Assembly: GCF_934371575.1 (NCBI RefSeq)
Contig: NZ_CAKRNY010000013.1
Span: 1 to 64,000 of the forward strand
Direction of reading: 5' to 3'
Origin: an uncultured Blautia sp.
Lineage (GTDB): Bacteria; Bacillota; Clostridia; Lachnospirales; Lachnospiraceae
Length of the DNA: 64,000 nucleotides
Positions 1 through 12,500 of this stretch are shown here, one piece after another (the first letter of the stretch is position 1; every line of letters begins with the position of its first letter). A program made the position numbers and the translations under genes. The notes below the pieces were generated by a model. The model searched no databases. It was given only the letters and a program-made list of their open reading frames with translations, and was not told where the DNA came from.

Positions 1-765
1 CTCTATAACGGAGAAGATATTCTTACATATGATAAGAAGAAAATGTGGGAAATGCGCCGGAAGCTGCAGATTATTTTTCAGGATCCGTATAGCTCTCTGA
101 ACCCGAGAATGACAGTATATGATCTGATCAGTGCACCTCTTGAGGTGTACAAGGTTGGTACCAGGGCAGAACGCCGGGAGATGGTAGAAGAAATCCTTCA
201 GGAGGTTGGCCTGGACAAGCAGTATCTGAATCGTTTTCCTCACGAGTTTTCGGGTGGCCAGAGACAGAGAATCGGAATTGCAAGGGCGCTGATCCTGAAT
301 CCGGAATTTGTCGTCTGTGATGAAGCGGTTTCTGCGCTGGATGTATCGGTCCGGGCCCAGGTTCTGAATCTTATGAGAAATATGCAGCAGAAGAAAAATC
401 TGACCTATCTGTTTATTTCCCATGACCTGAGCGTGGTCCGCCACATCAGTGACCGTATTGCGGTTATGTATCTTGGAAGTGTAGCTGAGGTTGCTGAAAA
501 GGATCAGCTCTATTCCAATCCCATGCATCCATATACAAAGGCGCTTCTTTCTGCCATTCCGCTTCCTGATGTGAAGAAGAAACGCCAGCGCATCATTCTG
601 GAGGGGGATGTGCCAAGCGCCTACAATCCACCATCCGGATGTAAATTCCACACCCGCTGTCCATATGCCAAAGAGCGCTGCAGATCAGAGGTTCCTGCGC
701 TGCAGGAGGTGGAAAAGGGACATCAGGTGGCCTGTCATAAGGCGTTGAATGGTTTGAAAAAATAA
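1..765 (+). CDS. Oligopeptide/dipeptide ABC transporter ATP-binding protein, 5'-truncated by the window edge
   Basis: This is the ATPase subunit of an Opp/Dpp-type peptide importer on the cytoplasmic face of the membrane. The reading frame is open from base 1, so the gene starts outside the window and Walker A is missing from view. Visible motifs in order are the Q-loop (IFQDPYSSLNPRM), the ABC signature (SGGQRQRIGIARAL), Walker B (FVVCDEAVSALD) and the H-loop (ISHDLS). The C-terminal oligo_HPY extension (PPSGCKFHTRCPYAKERC) is typical of OppD/OppF and DppD/DppF and separates it from other ABC ATPases. The lack of a preceding oligo-transporter gene in view prevents choosing between OppF and DppF. 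It is followed after 17 bp by a secreted-protein gene, probably in the same operon. Confidence 0.93.
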   Translation, partial: LYNGEDILTYDKKKMWEMRRKLQIIFQDPYSSLNPRMTVYDLISAPLEVYKVGTRAERREMVEEILQEVGLDKQYLNRFPHEFSGGQRQRIGIARALILNPEFVVCDEAVSALDVSVRAQVLNLMRNMQQKKNLTYLFISHDLSVVRHISDRIAVMYLGSVAEVAEKDQLYSNPMHPYTKALLSAIPLPDVKKKRQRIILEGDVPSAYNPPSGCKFHTRCPYAKERCRSEVPALQEVEKGHQVACHKALNGLKK

Positions 766-782
766 GCAGGGAGGATTACTAT

Positions 783-1568
783 ATGAAAAACAAATTATGG
801 AAACTGTTGCTTTTAAATGGAATCCTGGCTTCTTCAATGGCAATATCAGCCGGAACACCGGTAAGTGTTTTCGCAGAGGAAGAGACAACTGCTTCTGCTG
901 ATGGCGAGGAAGATTTACAAGTTCTTTTTGACCAGTCAGTAGAGGATGCAATGATCATTGATCATAATGAAATACTTCCTGTGGTAAGTCTGGATGAAGG
1001 ACAGCCCTATGCCGTATACGATGAGGAAGGCAGAATCCTTCTTTACACATTTCATAAATATCCGGACAGCTATCCTGACGGAGCGGATGTGAAGCTGGAA
1101 TGGGGAAATGTCTGGACCTTTACCGGCGGGGAACTGGAGGATTGGTACCAGAAGAACAAGGACGGTGTAACAGACTGGCCTGCAAGACTGAGAGAGCTGA
1201 TCGGTCTTCGACCGGATAATGAGGCAAACTGCTTTACAGCCATGTGGGCGAAGCCGGAAGATGTGTTCCGCCCGGCATATGTTTCAGATATTGGAACAGT
1301 CGAAATGGCAGACTCTTTTTCCGAGGATGTTGATGCTGACTATAAAGAGTGGTTTGATGCAAATATTATTTCCAGTTATTTTGACGGAGAATATCCGTGG
1401 ACAAGACTGGGCTATACTTACGACTGGGCTGATAACGGAACAAAATACGGTTTGTCTGAGTTTATCGTCAAACAGGACAGTGATGTAAAAGTTGCCTATA
1501 CGGTCAGTCTGGAGGACATGCTGAAAAAGCTGGAGGATAACACCTGGAATCCGCAGACAGCAAAATAG
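783..1568 (+). CDS. Secreted protein of unknown function
   Basis: This 261-residue protein has an N-terminal signal peptide (basic start, hydrophobic core, cleavage probably after VSVFA) and an acidic mature part rich in Trp, Tyr and Asp. No lipobox is visible. I recognise no family. A good ribosome-binding site (GGGAGG) lies just before the ATG. It sits 17 bp after the peptide-transporter ATPase gene and before a strong terminator, so it is probably the last gene of that operon. A role connected with peptide uptake or processing is only an inference from position. Confidence 0.75.
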   Translation: MKNKLWKLLLLNGILASSMAISAGTPVSVFAEEETTASADGEEDLQVLFDQSVEDAMIIDHNEILPVVSLDEGQPYAVYDEEGRILLYTFHKYPDSYPDGADVKLEWGNVWTFTGGELEDWYQKNKDGVTDWPARLRELIGLRPDNEANCFTAMWAKPEDVFRPAYVSDIGTVEMADSFSEDVDADYKEWFDANIISSYFDGEYPWTRLGYTYDWADNGTKYGLSEFIVKQDSDVKVAYTVSLEDMLKKLEDNTWNPQTAK

Positions 1569-1594
1569 TACCTGAACTGCAAATGATTGTTTAT

Positions 1595-1636
1595 GCCCGT
1601 GATTCGTTTCATGTATTCGAACACGGGCTCTTTTTA
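1595..1636 (+). terminator. Rho-independent terminator of the peptide transporter operon
   Basis: A 7-bp GC-rich stem (GCCCGTG at 1595-1601 pairing with CACGGGC at 1622-1628) is followed by a T-rich run. It separates the transporter operon from the biosynthetic operon. Confidence 0.8.
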
Positions 1637-1690
1637 TGTAAAGGAGATTGACTGTTTTTTGATAAATATACGGTTATTTTCTTTATTTTG

Positions 1691-1719
1691 TTGAAATATA
1701 TCAGAACTTTTGCTAAATT
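1691..1719 (+). promoter_or_regulatory. Candidate sigma-A promoter of the NRPS operon
   Basis: TTGAAA at 1691-1696 is separated by 17 bp from TAAATT at 1714-1719, which is preceded by TGC (extended -10). Transcription would begin near 1726. That is almost on top of the upstream GTG codon at 1730, so it favours the ATG at 1784 as the real start of the first gene. Confidence 0.5.
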
Positions 1720-1783
1720 ATAAATAGACGTGAAAAAAGTCCAATATTATTTGGCAATATTCTACAAAATTAAAGGGGATGGA

Positions 1784-3529
1784 ATGGTGGAAAACAGAAA
1801 TAACAGATTGCTGAATGCGAAATTAAACAAGTATATCGTTCCAGGTATTATGATGTCGCTGGCACTTCAGCTTGGAAACATTGTGGACACTATCTTTGTA
1901 AGTAATTTAATTGGTGTAGAAGCAATGTCCGCAGTCACAATGAGTCTTCCGGTTGAAACGATAGTTCAGCTTACCGGTTACTGTCTAGGTGTGGGAGGTT
2001 CCATAGCCGCAGGAAATATGCTTGGTAAACGTGACAAAGAAGGGGCTTCCAGATTGTTTTCAGCCACTTTCATCGTCACACTCGTGGTGGGACTGCTGTT
2101 TTCACTCATTGCATTTCCTGCCGCAGGACCTATTGCCAGATTTCTGGTATCCGGAGACGGAGTTTTGACAACTTATACAAGAGACTATATCCGCATCAGC
2201 ATGTTAGGTGCACCGGTAATCGGAATTGGTCTGATGATGGTAAATTACCTTGGGGTGGAAAATCATCCGGAGCTTGCTTCTGTTTATCTGATCGCAGCCA
2301 ATGTGATAAATCTTGTGCTGGATTACATATTTCTTAGATTTACACCACTTGGAGTCACAGGTGCATCCTTATCAACGGTACTTGGCTTCCTTTTTGCCAT
2401 GGTGGTTTTCATTTTCTATATTCGCTCAGATAAGAGGAATATCAGTTTCGTGCGGCTGAATGCAAAGGATTTCGGAATCGTGAAGGAAGCGGTGGTTACA
2501 GGTGTGCCCATGCTTGTTTTCATGGCAACCAATTTTGTAAAAGCCCTTGGCCTGAACACCATCATCATGAATCAGATCGGGGAAGACGGAATGGCAGTAT
2601 TTACGGTCTGCGACAATGTTTTGCTGATCGTGGAAATGCTTACAGGCGGAATCATTGGTGTAATTCCTAATGTTGCAGGAATTCTTTTTGGAGAAAAAGA
2701 CTATGTGGGAATCCGCGTCCTGTGCAAAAAAATGCTGAAATACAGCTACATCGTGCTGGCAGTCATATTCGTTCTGATCATGCTGTTTACAGAACAGATC
2801 ACCATTATGTTCGGAGGCGGTGGAGAGCTGGGACGGGAGATGGTTCATGCACTGCGTATTTTTGCTCTGTGTGTAGTGCCTTATCTTTGGAATAAATTTA
2901 CCGTAAGCTATTATGAATCTATTGAAGAGACTGCAATTGCAAGCTTTGTTACTTTCCTTGAAAACGCAGTGGCAGTTCTTCCTGCAACATTTATAGGAAT
3001 TTCTATCTGGAAACAGATTGATGGAATCGGTACAAATGGAATTGGTGTTGCATTCGTTGCCACAGAGATTATAACTCTGATCGCAGCCTGGATTTTCCGA
3101 AAGATCAAACACAAAAATTCTACTTTTTATATTGTTCCTGATCAAAATCCCGGAACCAATCTTGATTTTTCCATTAAGAGCACCATGGAAGAAGCAGGTG
3201 CAGTTAACAGAAAAATCCTGGAGTTCTGCAAAGAAAACGGTGTATCTGGAAACAGAGCCAATCTTGCTGCTGTGTGTGCAGAAGAAATGACTGTGAATAT
3301 CATTAAATTTGGTGGAAAAACTTCCAACTGGATCGACATCAACCTTTGCCTGGAGGATGACATTTGCCGGTTAAGGATAAGAGACAACGGAGTGAATTTT
3401 AATCCGCTAGAATACAGCTATGACCATGAGGAGTTTGATATTCATGGAATAGAGCTTGTGAAAAAGGTTTCAAAATCAATGGATTATATCCGCGCGATTG
3501 ATATGAATAACACTATAATATCTTTTTAG
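1784..3529 (+). CDS. MATE-family efflux protein fused to a C-terminal RsbW-like HATPase domain
   Basis: Residues about 1-435 are a MATE (multi-antimicrobial extrusion) exporter with 12 hydrophobic segments, an expected exporter for the NRPS product. Residues about 455-581 are a HATPase_c_2 domain of the anti-sigma-factor kinase type. It has an N-box (VCAEEMTVNI), a G1 box (RDNGVNFNP) and a G2-like box (HGIELVKKV), all positioned as in RsbW/SpoIIAB. The ATG at 1784 is preceded by AAAGGGGA at good spacing; an upstream in-frame GTG at 1730 has no ribosome-binding site. The stop overlaps the ribosome-binding site of the NRPS gene, so the two are tightly coupled. The fusion links export to a partner-switching domain. 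Whether the ATPase domain phosphorylates the STAS protein encoded downstream is inference. A frameshift joining two genes is unlikely because the frame is continuous and the linker is normal. Confidence 0.88.
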   Translation: MVENRNNRLLNAKLNKYIVPGIMMSLALQLGNIVDTIFVSNLIGVEAMSAVTMSLPVETIVQLTGYCLGVGGSIAAGNMLGKRDKEGASRLFSATFIVTLVVGLLFSLIAFPAAGPIARFLVSGDGVLTTYTRDYIRISMLGAPVIGIGLMMVNYLGVENHPELASVYLIAANVINLVLDYIFLRFTPLGVTGASLSTVLGFLFAMVVFIFYIRSDKRNISFVRLNAKDFGIVKEAVVTGVPMLVFMATNFVKALGLNTIIMNQIGEDGMAVFTVCDNVLLIVEMLTGGIIGVIPNVAGILFGEKDYVGIRVLCKKMLKYSYIVLAVIFVLIMLFTEQITIMFGGGGELGREMVHALRIFALCVVPYLWNKFTVSYYESIEETAIASFVTFLENAVAVLPATFIGISIWKQIDGIGTNGIGVAFVATEIITLIAAWIFRKIKHKNSTFYIVPDQNPGTNLDFSIKSTMEEAGAVNRKILEFCKENGVSGNRANLAAVCAEEMTVNIIKFGGKTSNWIDINLCLEDDICRLRIRDNGVNFNPLEYSYDHEEFDIHGIELVKKVSKSMDYIRAIDMNNTIISF

Positions 3530-3541
3530 GAGGTGCAGGAA

Positions 3542-6500
3542 ATGTCTGTGATCAATGAAAAAAGCAATTTTGCTTTTGCGTTTCAACCGGTAACAAAGCT
3601 GTTTGAAGAGCAGGTACGGCTTCATCCTGACAAATGTGCTGTTGCTTCAGCCAGGGAAAGCTTCACGTATGTCCAGCTGAATGAGAAGGCAAACAGAGTA
3701 GCAAATTCCCTCATAGAAAAAGGTGTGGGACGGGAAACAATCGTAGGCATTGTACTGGAACGCTGCTGTGATTTTTATGCAGTGCGGCAGGGTGTTCTGA
3801 AGTCCGGAGGCGCATTTGCCGTGGCAGCACCGGATTATCCTGATGACAGAATCCAGTTTATTTTCGAAGATTCCGGTGCACCGTTTGTTATCACAACAAA
3901 GCAGATTGCAGATGAACGCCGGGAACTGTTTTCAAAGCTTTCCTGCACGGTACTTCTTTTGGAGGAATTGCTTGCCAGCGGGAATACGGAAAATCCGGAT
4001 ACTGTAATCGGTGAACACGATCTTTGCTATTGCATTTATACCTCCGGCTCAACCGGAAAACCAAAAGGTGTTATGATCGAACATATCAATCTTGCGAATT
4101 TCGTAAACCCGGATCCAAGAAATGCAGAAACCTATGGCTATGTAAGCCGTGGAAGCGTTTCCCTTTCCATGGCAGCCATGACATTTGATGTTTCGGTACT
4201 GGAGGAATTTCTCCCTCTTACGAATGGAATGACTGCAGTGATCGCAAGTGATGAAGAGATCCTGAATCCGCTTATGCTTGGTGAACTGATCATAAAAAAC
4301 AAAGTTGATATCATGACCACTACACCGACCTATCTGTCCAATATGATCGATCTTCCTCAGCTTCAGGAAGCTGTTTTCGGAATTAAGGTCTTTGACGTAG
4401 GAGCAGAAGCATTCCCGCCGGCTCTTTACGATAAGATCCGTTCTGTGAATCCGGACGCATATATTATGAACGGTTATGGTCCTACAGAAACCACCATAAG
4501 CTGCACCATGAAGGTGATCACGGAAGGCAAAAATATTACCATCGGAACACCAAACGGGAATGTTAAGGTATATGTTGTGGATAAGGAAAACCGGATCCTT
4601 CCGGACGGAGAGACCGGTGAGCTTGTAATCGCAGGTCTTGGCGTTGGTCGCGGTTATATCAATCTGCCGGAAAAAACAGCTGATGTTTTCATAGAACTGA
4701 ATGGAGAACGGGCCTATAAGACTGGTGATCTTGCGAAAATAAATCCAGAGGGCGAAATCGAATTTTTCGGAAGAATCGATAATCAGATCAAGCTGCGCGG
4801 TCTGAGAATTGAGCTTGGTGAGATTGAAGAGGTAATTAACAGCTTCCCTGGAATTGTGACCAGTATTACCGTTCCTGTGGATAATAAGTATCTTTGCTGT
4901 TACTATATGGCAGACCGTAACATTGATTGCGGAGAAATTACCGCTTATGCGTCAGAATCACTGGCACATTATATGGTTCCGGATGTTTTTATCCAGCTGG
5001 AAAAAATGCCTTTGACACAGAATGGCAAAATCGATAAAAAAGCATTGCCAAAGCCTGTTTCAGAGCCAAAGAATCTGAAAGAGCCGGAAACACCAATGCA
5101 GAAGAAGATTTTCCAAATCGTTGCCCAGGTTGTGGAAAATGACTTTTTCGGAGTGGATACAAGCTTCTATAAAGCAGGTTTGTCTTCCATAAGCGCAATG
5201 AAGCTCTGTGTTCTCATTTCAGATGAATTCGGTGTCACTGTAAAAACAAGCGATATCCACGAGAACAATACCGTGGAGAAGCTGGAAAAATATGTCATGC
5301 TGGCGCCGAAGCTCAGAACCTACGAAAAGAGAGAGGTTTATCCTCTTACCGGTTCCCAGAAGGGTATTTTTGCAGAATGCAGCAAAAATCCTGAGAGTAC
5401 CGTATACAATATCCCATTCCTTTTTGAACTGGATCCTGCAGTGGATACCCGGAAATTATCCGATGCAGTTGCCAGAATGGTAAGCGCCCATTCCTACCTG
5501 CTCACACAGGTATATCTTGACGATAATGGGGAGATGGTACAGCGCCCAGGCAATGGGACTTTTGTGCCGGAAGTGATCGAGACCACAAATGAGAAATTTG
5601 CCAGCCAGAAGGAAAAACTTGTACGTCCGTTTAAGCTGGAAAAAGGATGTCTTCTTCGTGTGGCAATTTATGTGACAGAAGATAAAAAATACCTCTTTAC
5701 AGATTTCCACCATATTATTGCTGACGGCAACTCCTATGATATCATTTTCGAGGATATCAACAAGGCTTATATGGGCGAAAAGCTGGAGAAAGAGACCTAT
5801 ACCGGATTTGATGCGGCCCTTGACGAAGAGCAGCAGATGAAAGAGGGTAAATATAAAAAAGCTGAGAAATACTATGACAGCATTTTTGAAGGAATTGAAA
5901 CGGAATCCCTCCCTATGCCAGACCTGAATGGAAAAGCTCCTGAAAAAGGTTATCTGGAGAAGACCATGGGTATGAAAGAAGAGGCCATTCTTTCCTATTG
6001 CGAGAAGCTGGGTGTTACCCCGAATATTTTATTTACAGGTCTGTTCGGCATCCTTATGGCGAAATACTCCAATGCAGAGGACAGTCTGTTTTCCACTATT
6101 TATAATGGACGAAATGATTCCAGACTTGAGAATACAGTCTGCATGCTGGTAAAAACTCTTCCTGTATATTGCAAATTCGACCCGAAAACCACTGTACAGG
6201 CATATATGGCAGAGCTTTCCGAGCAGATGCTGTCTTCCATGGCAAATGATATTTTCCCATTTTCCGATATCTGTGCCAAATATGGCCTGAATTCAGATCT
6301 TACCTTTGCATACCAGGCAGAGTTAAGCGACGATTACCCAATCGGAGACACCATTGCCAGAGGCCATGACCTTTCCCTGGATATGGCAAAAATGCCTCTG
6401 CTGATCCAGGTAAGAGAGTACAATCACACCTATGTGCTCACTGCAGAATACCGCAGCGACATGTACAGCCAGGCCTTTATTGACGGAATCCTGGATTCCT

Positions 6501-9500
6501 ATGAGGCTGCGATGAGCTCCGCGTTGAAGACAAAACTTGTTTCCGAAATCTCCGTGATTTCCCAGCATGGAGTGGATAAGATTGCAGAATTCAACCATAC
6601 AGAAAGTGAATACGACAGAAACAAAACAATTTCTGATATGTTTGATGAACTGGTGGAAACCATTCCGGACCATACTGCTGTTGTATATAAAGACAGAAAA
6701 TACACTTATAAAGAGCTGGACGAGATCAGCGACAGACTTGGAAAATACATTGCATCCCAGGGAATCGGCAGGGAAGATGTTGTCTCCATCCTGATCCCAC
6801 GTTGCGAATATATGGCAATCGCGCCAATGGGCGTGATCAAAGCCGGTGCAGCATACCAGCCTCTTGATCCTACATACCCGAAAGACCGTCTGATGTACAT
6901 GCTGGGAGATTCCTCTGCCAAGCTGCTGATCGCAGACAGAGAGCTTCTGCCGCTGGTAGACGGATACCAGGGACCTGTATTGTTTACAGATGAGATCCCA
7001 CAGCTGGAAGAGCGTGATGTGGAACTTAGGAAGCCAGAGCTTCATGATCTGTTTATTTTACTGTACACCTCCGGTTCCACCGGTGTGCCGAAAGGCTGTA
7101 TGCTGGAATATGGAAATATCACTGCATTCTGCCACTGGTACAAAAAGTATTACCATGTAGATGACAGCTCCAAAGTAGCAGCTTATGCATCCTTTGGTTT
7201 TGATGCTTCTATGATGGATATTTATGGTGCAATTGCAAACGGCGCAGAGCTTCATATCATTCCTGAAGAGATCCGCCTTGATTTCATTGCACTTCAGCGT
7301 TATTTTGAAGAGAATGGCGTTACCCATTCCTTTATGACTACACAGGTGGGAAGACAGTTTGCGATGGAAATGAGCTGCGAGAGCCTGCAATATCTTTCCA
7401 TAGGTGGAGAGAAGCTTGTTCCTATGGAACCACCCAAGGATTACAGATTCTTTAATGCTTATGGCCCTACAGAGTGTACTATTTTTACAACTGTATTTGA
7501 AGTGGATAAATATTATCCAAACATTCCGATCGGAAAAGCGCTTGATAATTTCAAACTTTATATAACCGATAAGTTCGGCCACCTGCTTCCATATGGAGCC
7601 TGCGGTGAGTTGATGATCTCCGGATGGCAGGTTTCCAGAGGCTATCTGAATAAACCGGAGAAAACCGCGGAAGTTTATACCAGAAATATTTATGATGACA
7701 CCGAAGGCTATGAAGTCCTGTATCATTCCGGTGACGTTGCCAGATATCTTCCGGATGGAAATATCCAGATCATTGGAAGAAAAGACTCCCAGGTTAAGGT
7801 CAGAGGCTTTCGAATTGAGCTTTCCGAGGTTGAGGAAGTGATCAGAAGATACGAAGGCATAAAGGATGCGACCGTAGTTGCTTTTGATGATCCAAATGGC
7901 GGTGGAAAATATATTGCAGCTTACGTGGTATCCGACAGCCAGGTTGACATAAATAAGTTAAATGATTTCATCAAAGAAACCAAGCCTCCATATATGGTTC
8001 CTGCAGTTACCATGCAGATCGACGAGATCCCGCTGAACCAGAACCAGAAGGTAAATAAAAAAGCCCTTCCACTTCCAGAGCGGAAAGTAGAAGAGATCGT
8101 GAAACCGGAGAATGAAACCCAGCAGAAGCTGTTTGACTGTATTGCGGAGGTTCTTGGCTATACCGAATTTGGTATTACCACAGATATTTACGAGGCAGGA
8201 TTGACCTCCATCACTGCGATCAAGCTGAATATCCTGATTTCCAAAGCTTTTGACATTGTGATAAAAACATCTGACATCAAGGATCACCCCACCATTCAGA
8301 TGTTAGAGGGCTTTGTGAAGACTGCCGGAAAAGAAACCAGGAGGGAAATCCAGGAAAATTATCCTCTTACCAATACCCAGGAGGGAATTTTCATTGAGTG
8401 TACAGCCAATATGGGATCCACCATTTACAACATCCCATATCTTCTGAAGCTTGATAAGAAGATTGATCTGGACAAGCTGGCAGAAGCAATTGACTGCACC
8501 GTTGCAGCCCATCCTTATCTGAAAACCCGCCTCTTTATGAGCGATGAGGGAGAGGTTCTTCAGAAACGTGATGATGCTTTAACCTATAAGACACAGATTA
8601 TAAATGGAATGAACCGGGAGACACTGGTTCGCCCGTACATGCTGTTTAATGAGCAGCTTTTCCGCTTTGAAATCCACAGAACCTGTGATGGAAATTACCT
8701 GTTCCTTGACATTCACCATATTATTGCCGACGGTACCTCCCTGGGCATTATCCTGAACGATATCAACCGGGCTTACAGCGGTGAAAAGCTGGAAGTGGAA
8801 GCGTATACTTCCTATGACCTGGCTCTTGATAACAGGGATGCGCTGGCAGGTGATGCTTATAAGAATGCAGAGAGCTACTATAAATCCATTTTTGAAAATG
8901 TGGGCGGAAGCATCAACTTCTATCCGGACAAGAGCGGAGCCGTTCCAACCGCAGAGATGTATCACCGTGAGACCAGTGAGTTCTCCGTACAGGATGTGAA
9001 GGCATTCTGTAAAAAGCACGGGATTACGGAGAACGTATTCTTTATCTCTGCCTTTGGTATCACTCTTGGAAAATACAATTTCAGGAAGAATGCTGTGTTT
9101 ACCACTATTTACCACGGCAGAAACGATTCCAGGCTTTCCGATACCGTGGGTATGCTGGTAAAAACACTTCCTGTTTACTGTGACTTCTCAGGAAGCACTA
9201 CAGATTGCATGAATGCTGTCCAGCAGCAGCTGATTAATTCCATGAACAATGATATTTATCCGTTCTCCCAGATCAGCCATGAATTTAACATTAAGGCAGA
9301 TGCCATGGTGATCTATCAGGGCGACAACTTCGCCTTTGATAATATCGGCGGTGAATATGCACAGGAAGAGCCTGTTCAGCTGAATGCGGCGAAGGCCCCT
9401 GTTTCCATCAGTATTTCAATTGAGAGAAACAAGTTCGTCTTTGAGATTGAGTACAGAGGCGATATGTACAACGAGGAGACCATCAAATACCTTGCAGACA

Positions 9501-12500
9501 ACCTGGAAACAACGGCAGATGGAATCCTGAGAGAATACCAGCCAGAAGAGATCAGGCTGATGTTTGAGGAAGAGACCAAAATGGAAGATGATCCTTCCCA
9601 TGCTGGAAAGACCTTTGTAGACCTGTTCAGGGAAGCTGTTGCAAAATATCCGGACAGACCTGCGGTAAGGGACGGAATGGGCGAGCTTACCTATAAAGAA
9701 CTGGATCATATGTCAGATTATGTTGCCCAGAAGCTGACCGAAAACGGATTCGGAAGAGAGAAAGTAGCCGGTATTTTGTGCGGAAGAACAAAGGAATATG
9801 CCGTAGCTTATATCGGTGTTATGAAAGCTGGCGGCGCATATGTTCCACTGGATCCAGAATATCCGCAGAGCAGGATCGAGTACATGCTGAAGGATTCCGA
9901 AGCAGAAAACCTGCTTGTAATCGACCGTTACCGCAGTCTGGTAGGCTTCTACGACCAGAATGTGATCAGCCTGGATGACGTGGCAGCAGAATCCAAAGAC
10001 TTTGCGCTTTCTGTAGAGCTCACAGCTCCGAAACCAGAGAACCTGGCTTATATGATCTACACATCCGGTTCCACCGGAAAACCAAAAGGTGTTATGCTTG
10101 AACAGCGGAACCTGCTGAACCTGATCGAGTATATCCTTATGACAAGGAAACTGACACCAGATGATATTGTGGCAGAGTTTGCAAGCTTCTGCTTCGATGC
10201 ATCCGTGATCGACCTGTTTGCCCCGCTTACTGCAGGTGCGGTACTGTACATTTTGCCAGAGAGCATACGAAAAGATGCAGTTGCTGTTGGAAAATTCATA
10301 AAAGAAGAAAAAATTACCACAGCTACCTTCCCTACCCAGATGGGCGAGCTGGTTGCAGAGCTTCTTGACGACGCTCCGAGCCTGAAATTCGTTACCCTGG
10401 GTGGTGAGAAGTTCAAATATTACCGGGATAGAACCTACCAGATGATCAATGGCTATGGCCCCACAGAGAATACCGTTTCCTCTACAGAGTTCCTGGTTGA
10501 TAAACAGTACGACAACATCCCGATCGGTAAGTCACAGCGGAATATCCGCAGCTACATTGTGGACGAAAATATGAACCGGCTTCCGGTGGGCGCTTCTGGC
10601 GAGCTTTGCCATGCCGGACGTCAGATCGCAAGAGGATATCACAATCTTCCTGAGAAGACGGCCTCCGTATTTGTGGAAAATCCATTCTCCGTATGCAACG
10701 AGGACAAACGTCTTTACAGAACCGGTGATATGGTCCGCATGAAGGGTGACGGAAACATTGAGTATATTGGCAGAATTGACTCCCAGGTCAAGATCAGAGG
10801 TTACCGTATTGAGCTTGGGGAGATCGAAGGAGCCCTTCTGAAGCATGATCTGGTAAAGAACGCAGCAGTTACCGTAATTGAAAAAGGTGGAAATAAATAT
10901 ATTACTGCTTATTATACTGGTGAAACAATCCCGGAAGATGAGCTGAAGCCATTCCTGAACCCATTGATCCCGGATTACATGATGCCGTCTTTCTTTGTTC
11001 ATCTTGAGGAAATGCCGGTAACCCCAGGCGGCAAGATCGACAAAAAGGCGCTTCCGGTACCAGAAGTAACCACCACAGCCAGCACAGACTATGTAGAGCC
11101 TGTCACGACTGTCCAGATTGCACTTTGTGAAATATTTGAAAAAGCACTTGGCATTGAAAAAGTGGGAATTGAGGACAACTTCTTTGAACTTGGAGGCTCC
11201 TCACTTACTGCATCGAAGGTTGCTGTTATGTGCCTTTCCAAGAATATTTCCATTGTATATGCGGACATTTTCAAATATCCGACTATCCGTGAGCTTTCTG
11301 CAATTGTGGATAATAGTGAGGCATTTGAAAATCCACAGAGTGAGAACGAATTCTCCAGCTACAATTATAACCGGATCCAGAGCGTGATCAGTGGAAATGT
11401 GGAAGAAAACGTAAACCAGGTGACAAAGGAAGAAATTGGTGATATCATGATCACAGGTGCAACCGGCTTCCTGGGAATTCATGTTCTGAAGGCCTACCTG
11501 GATAATTATGACGGCAAGGTTTACTGCCTGGTACGCAAAGGTAAATATGAGTCCATGGAGAAGCGGATGATGCATATGCTGATGTATTACTTCGATAATC
11601 CATGCCAGGAACTGTTTGGCGAGCGTATTATCTGTGTGGACGGCGATATTACTTCGAAAGAACAGGTGGAGAAATTTGCAGATTACAAATTTAACACCAT
11701 CATTAACTGTGCAGCCTGCGTAAAGCATTTTGCTGCTGGTGATGTACTGGAGAAGATAAATGTACACGGAGTGGAAAATCTGATTGAATTCTGTAAAAAT
11801 AACGGACGCAGACTGATCCAGATTTCTACTGTTTCTGTTGCCGGGGAAGGTTCCGATGGTGTTCCGCCAATGTCCAGAGTCTTTAATGAAAACGATCTGT
11901 ATATTGGACAGAACATCACAAATGAATACATCCGCACAAAATTCCTTGCAGAGAGAGCGGTACTGGAAGCGGTTTCCAGTGGGCTTGACGGAAAGGTTAT
12001 CCGTGTAGGAAATCTGATGAGCCGAAATTCAGATGGTGAATTCCAGATCAACTTTATTACAAACGGATTCCTGCGAAGTCTGCGAGGATATGAGGCAGTT
12101 GGTAAATTCCCAATTGGGGCTATGCACGAAGTTACAGAATTTTCACCAATTGATTCTACTGCACTTGCAGTATTGAGACTGGTGCAGACAGACCGGAGAT
12201 TTACCGTATTCCACGCCTGCAACAGCCACCATATCTATATGGCGGATCTGATCTATGCAATGCGGAGCCATGGATTTGACATTGACATTGTAAGTGATGA
12301 AGCGTTTGAGGCTGCGGTAAAAGAATTTGCAAAGAACAGTGATGACTCGGATGTTGTTTCCGGACTGATCGCGTATACGGCTCATAATGAAAATGAGATC
12401 TATACCCTGGATTACAGCAACCGGTTTACAGCACAGGTTCTTTACAGACTGGATTACAAATGGCCGGTTACAGATGACAGATATCTGGAAAGCGCTATTG

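Noticed and set aside
1730..1784. Upstream GTG start for the MATE fusion
   Set aside because: No ribosome-binding site and too near the probable transcription start.
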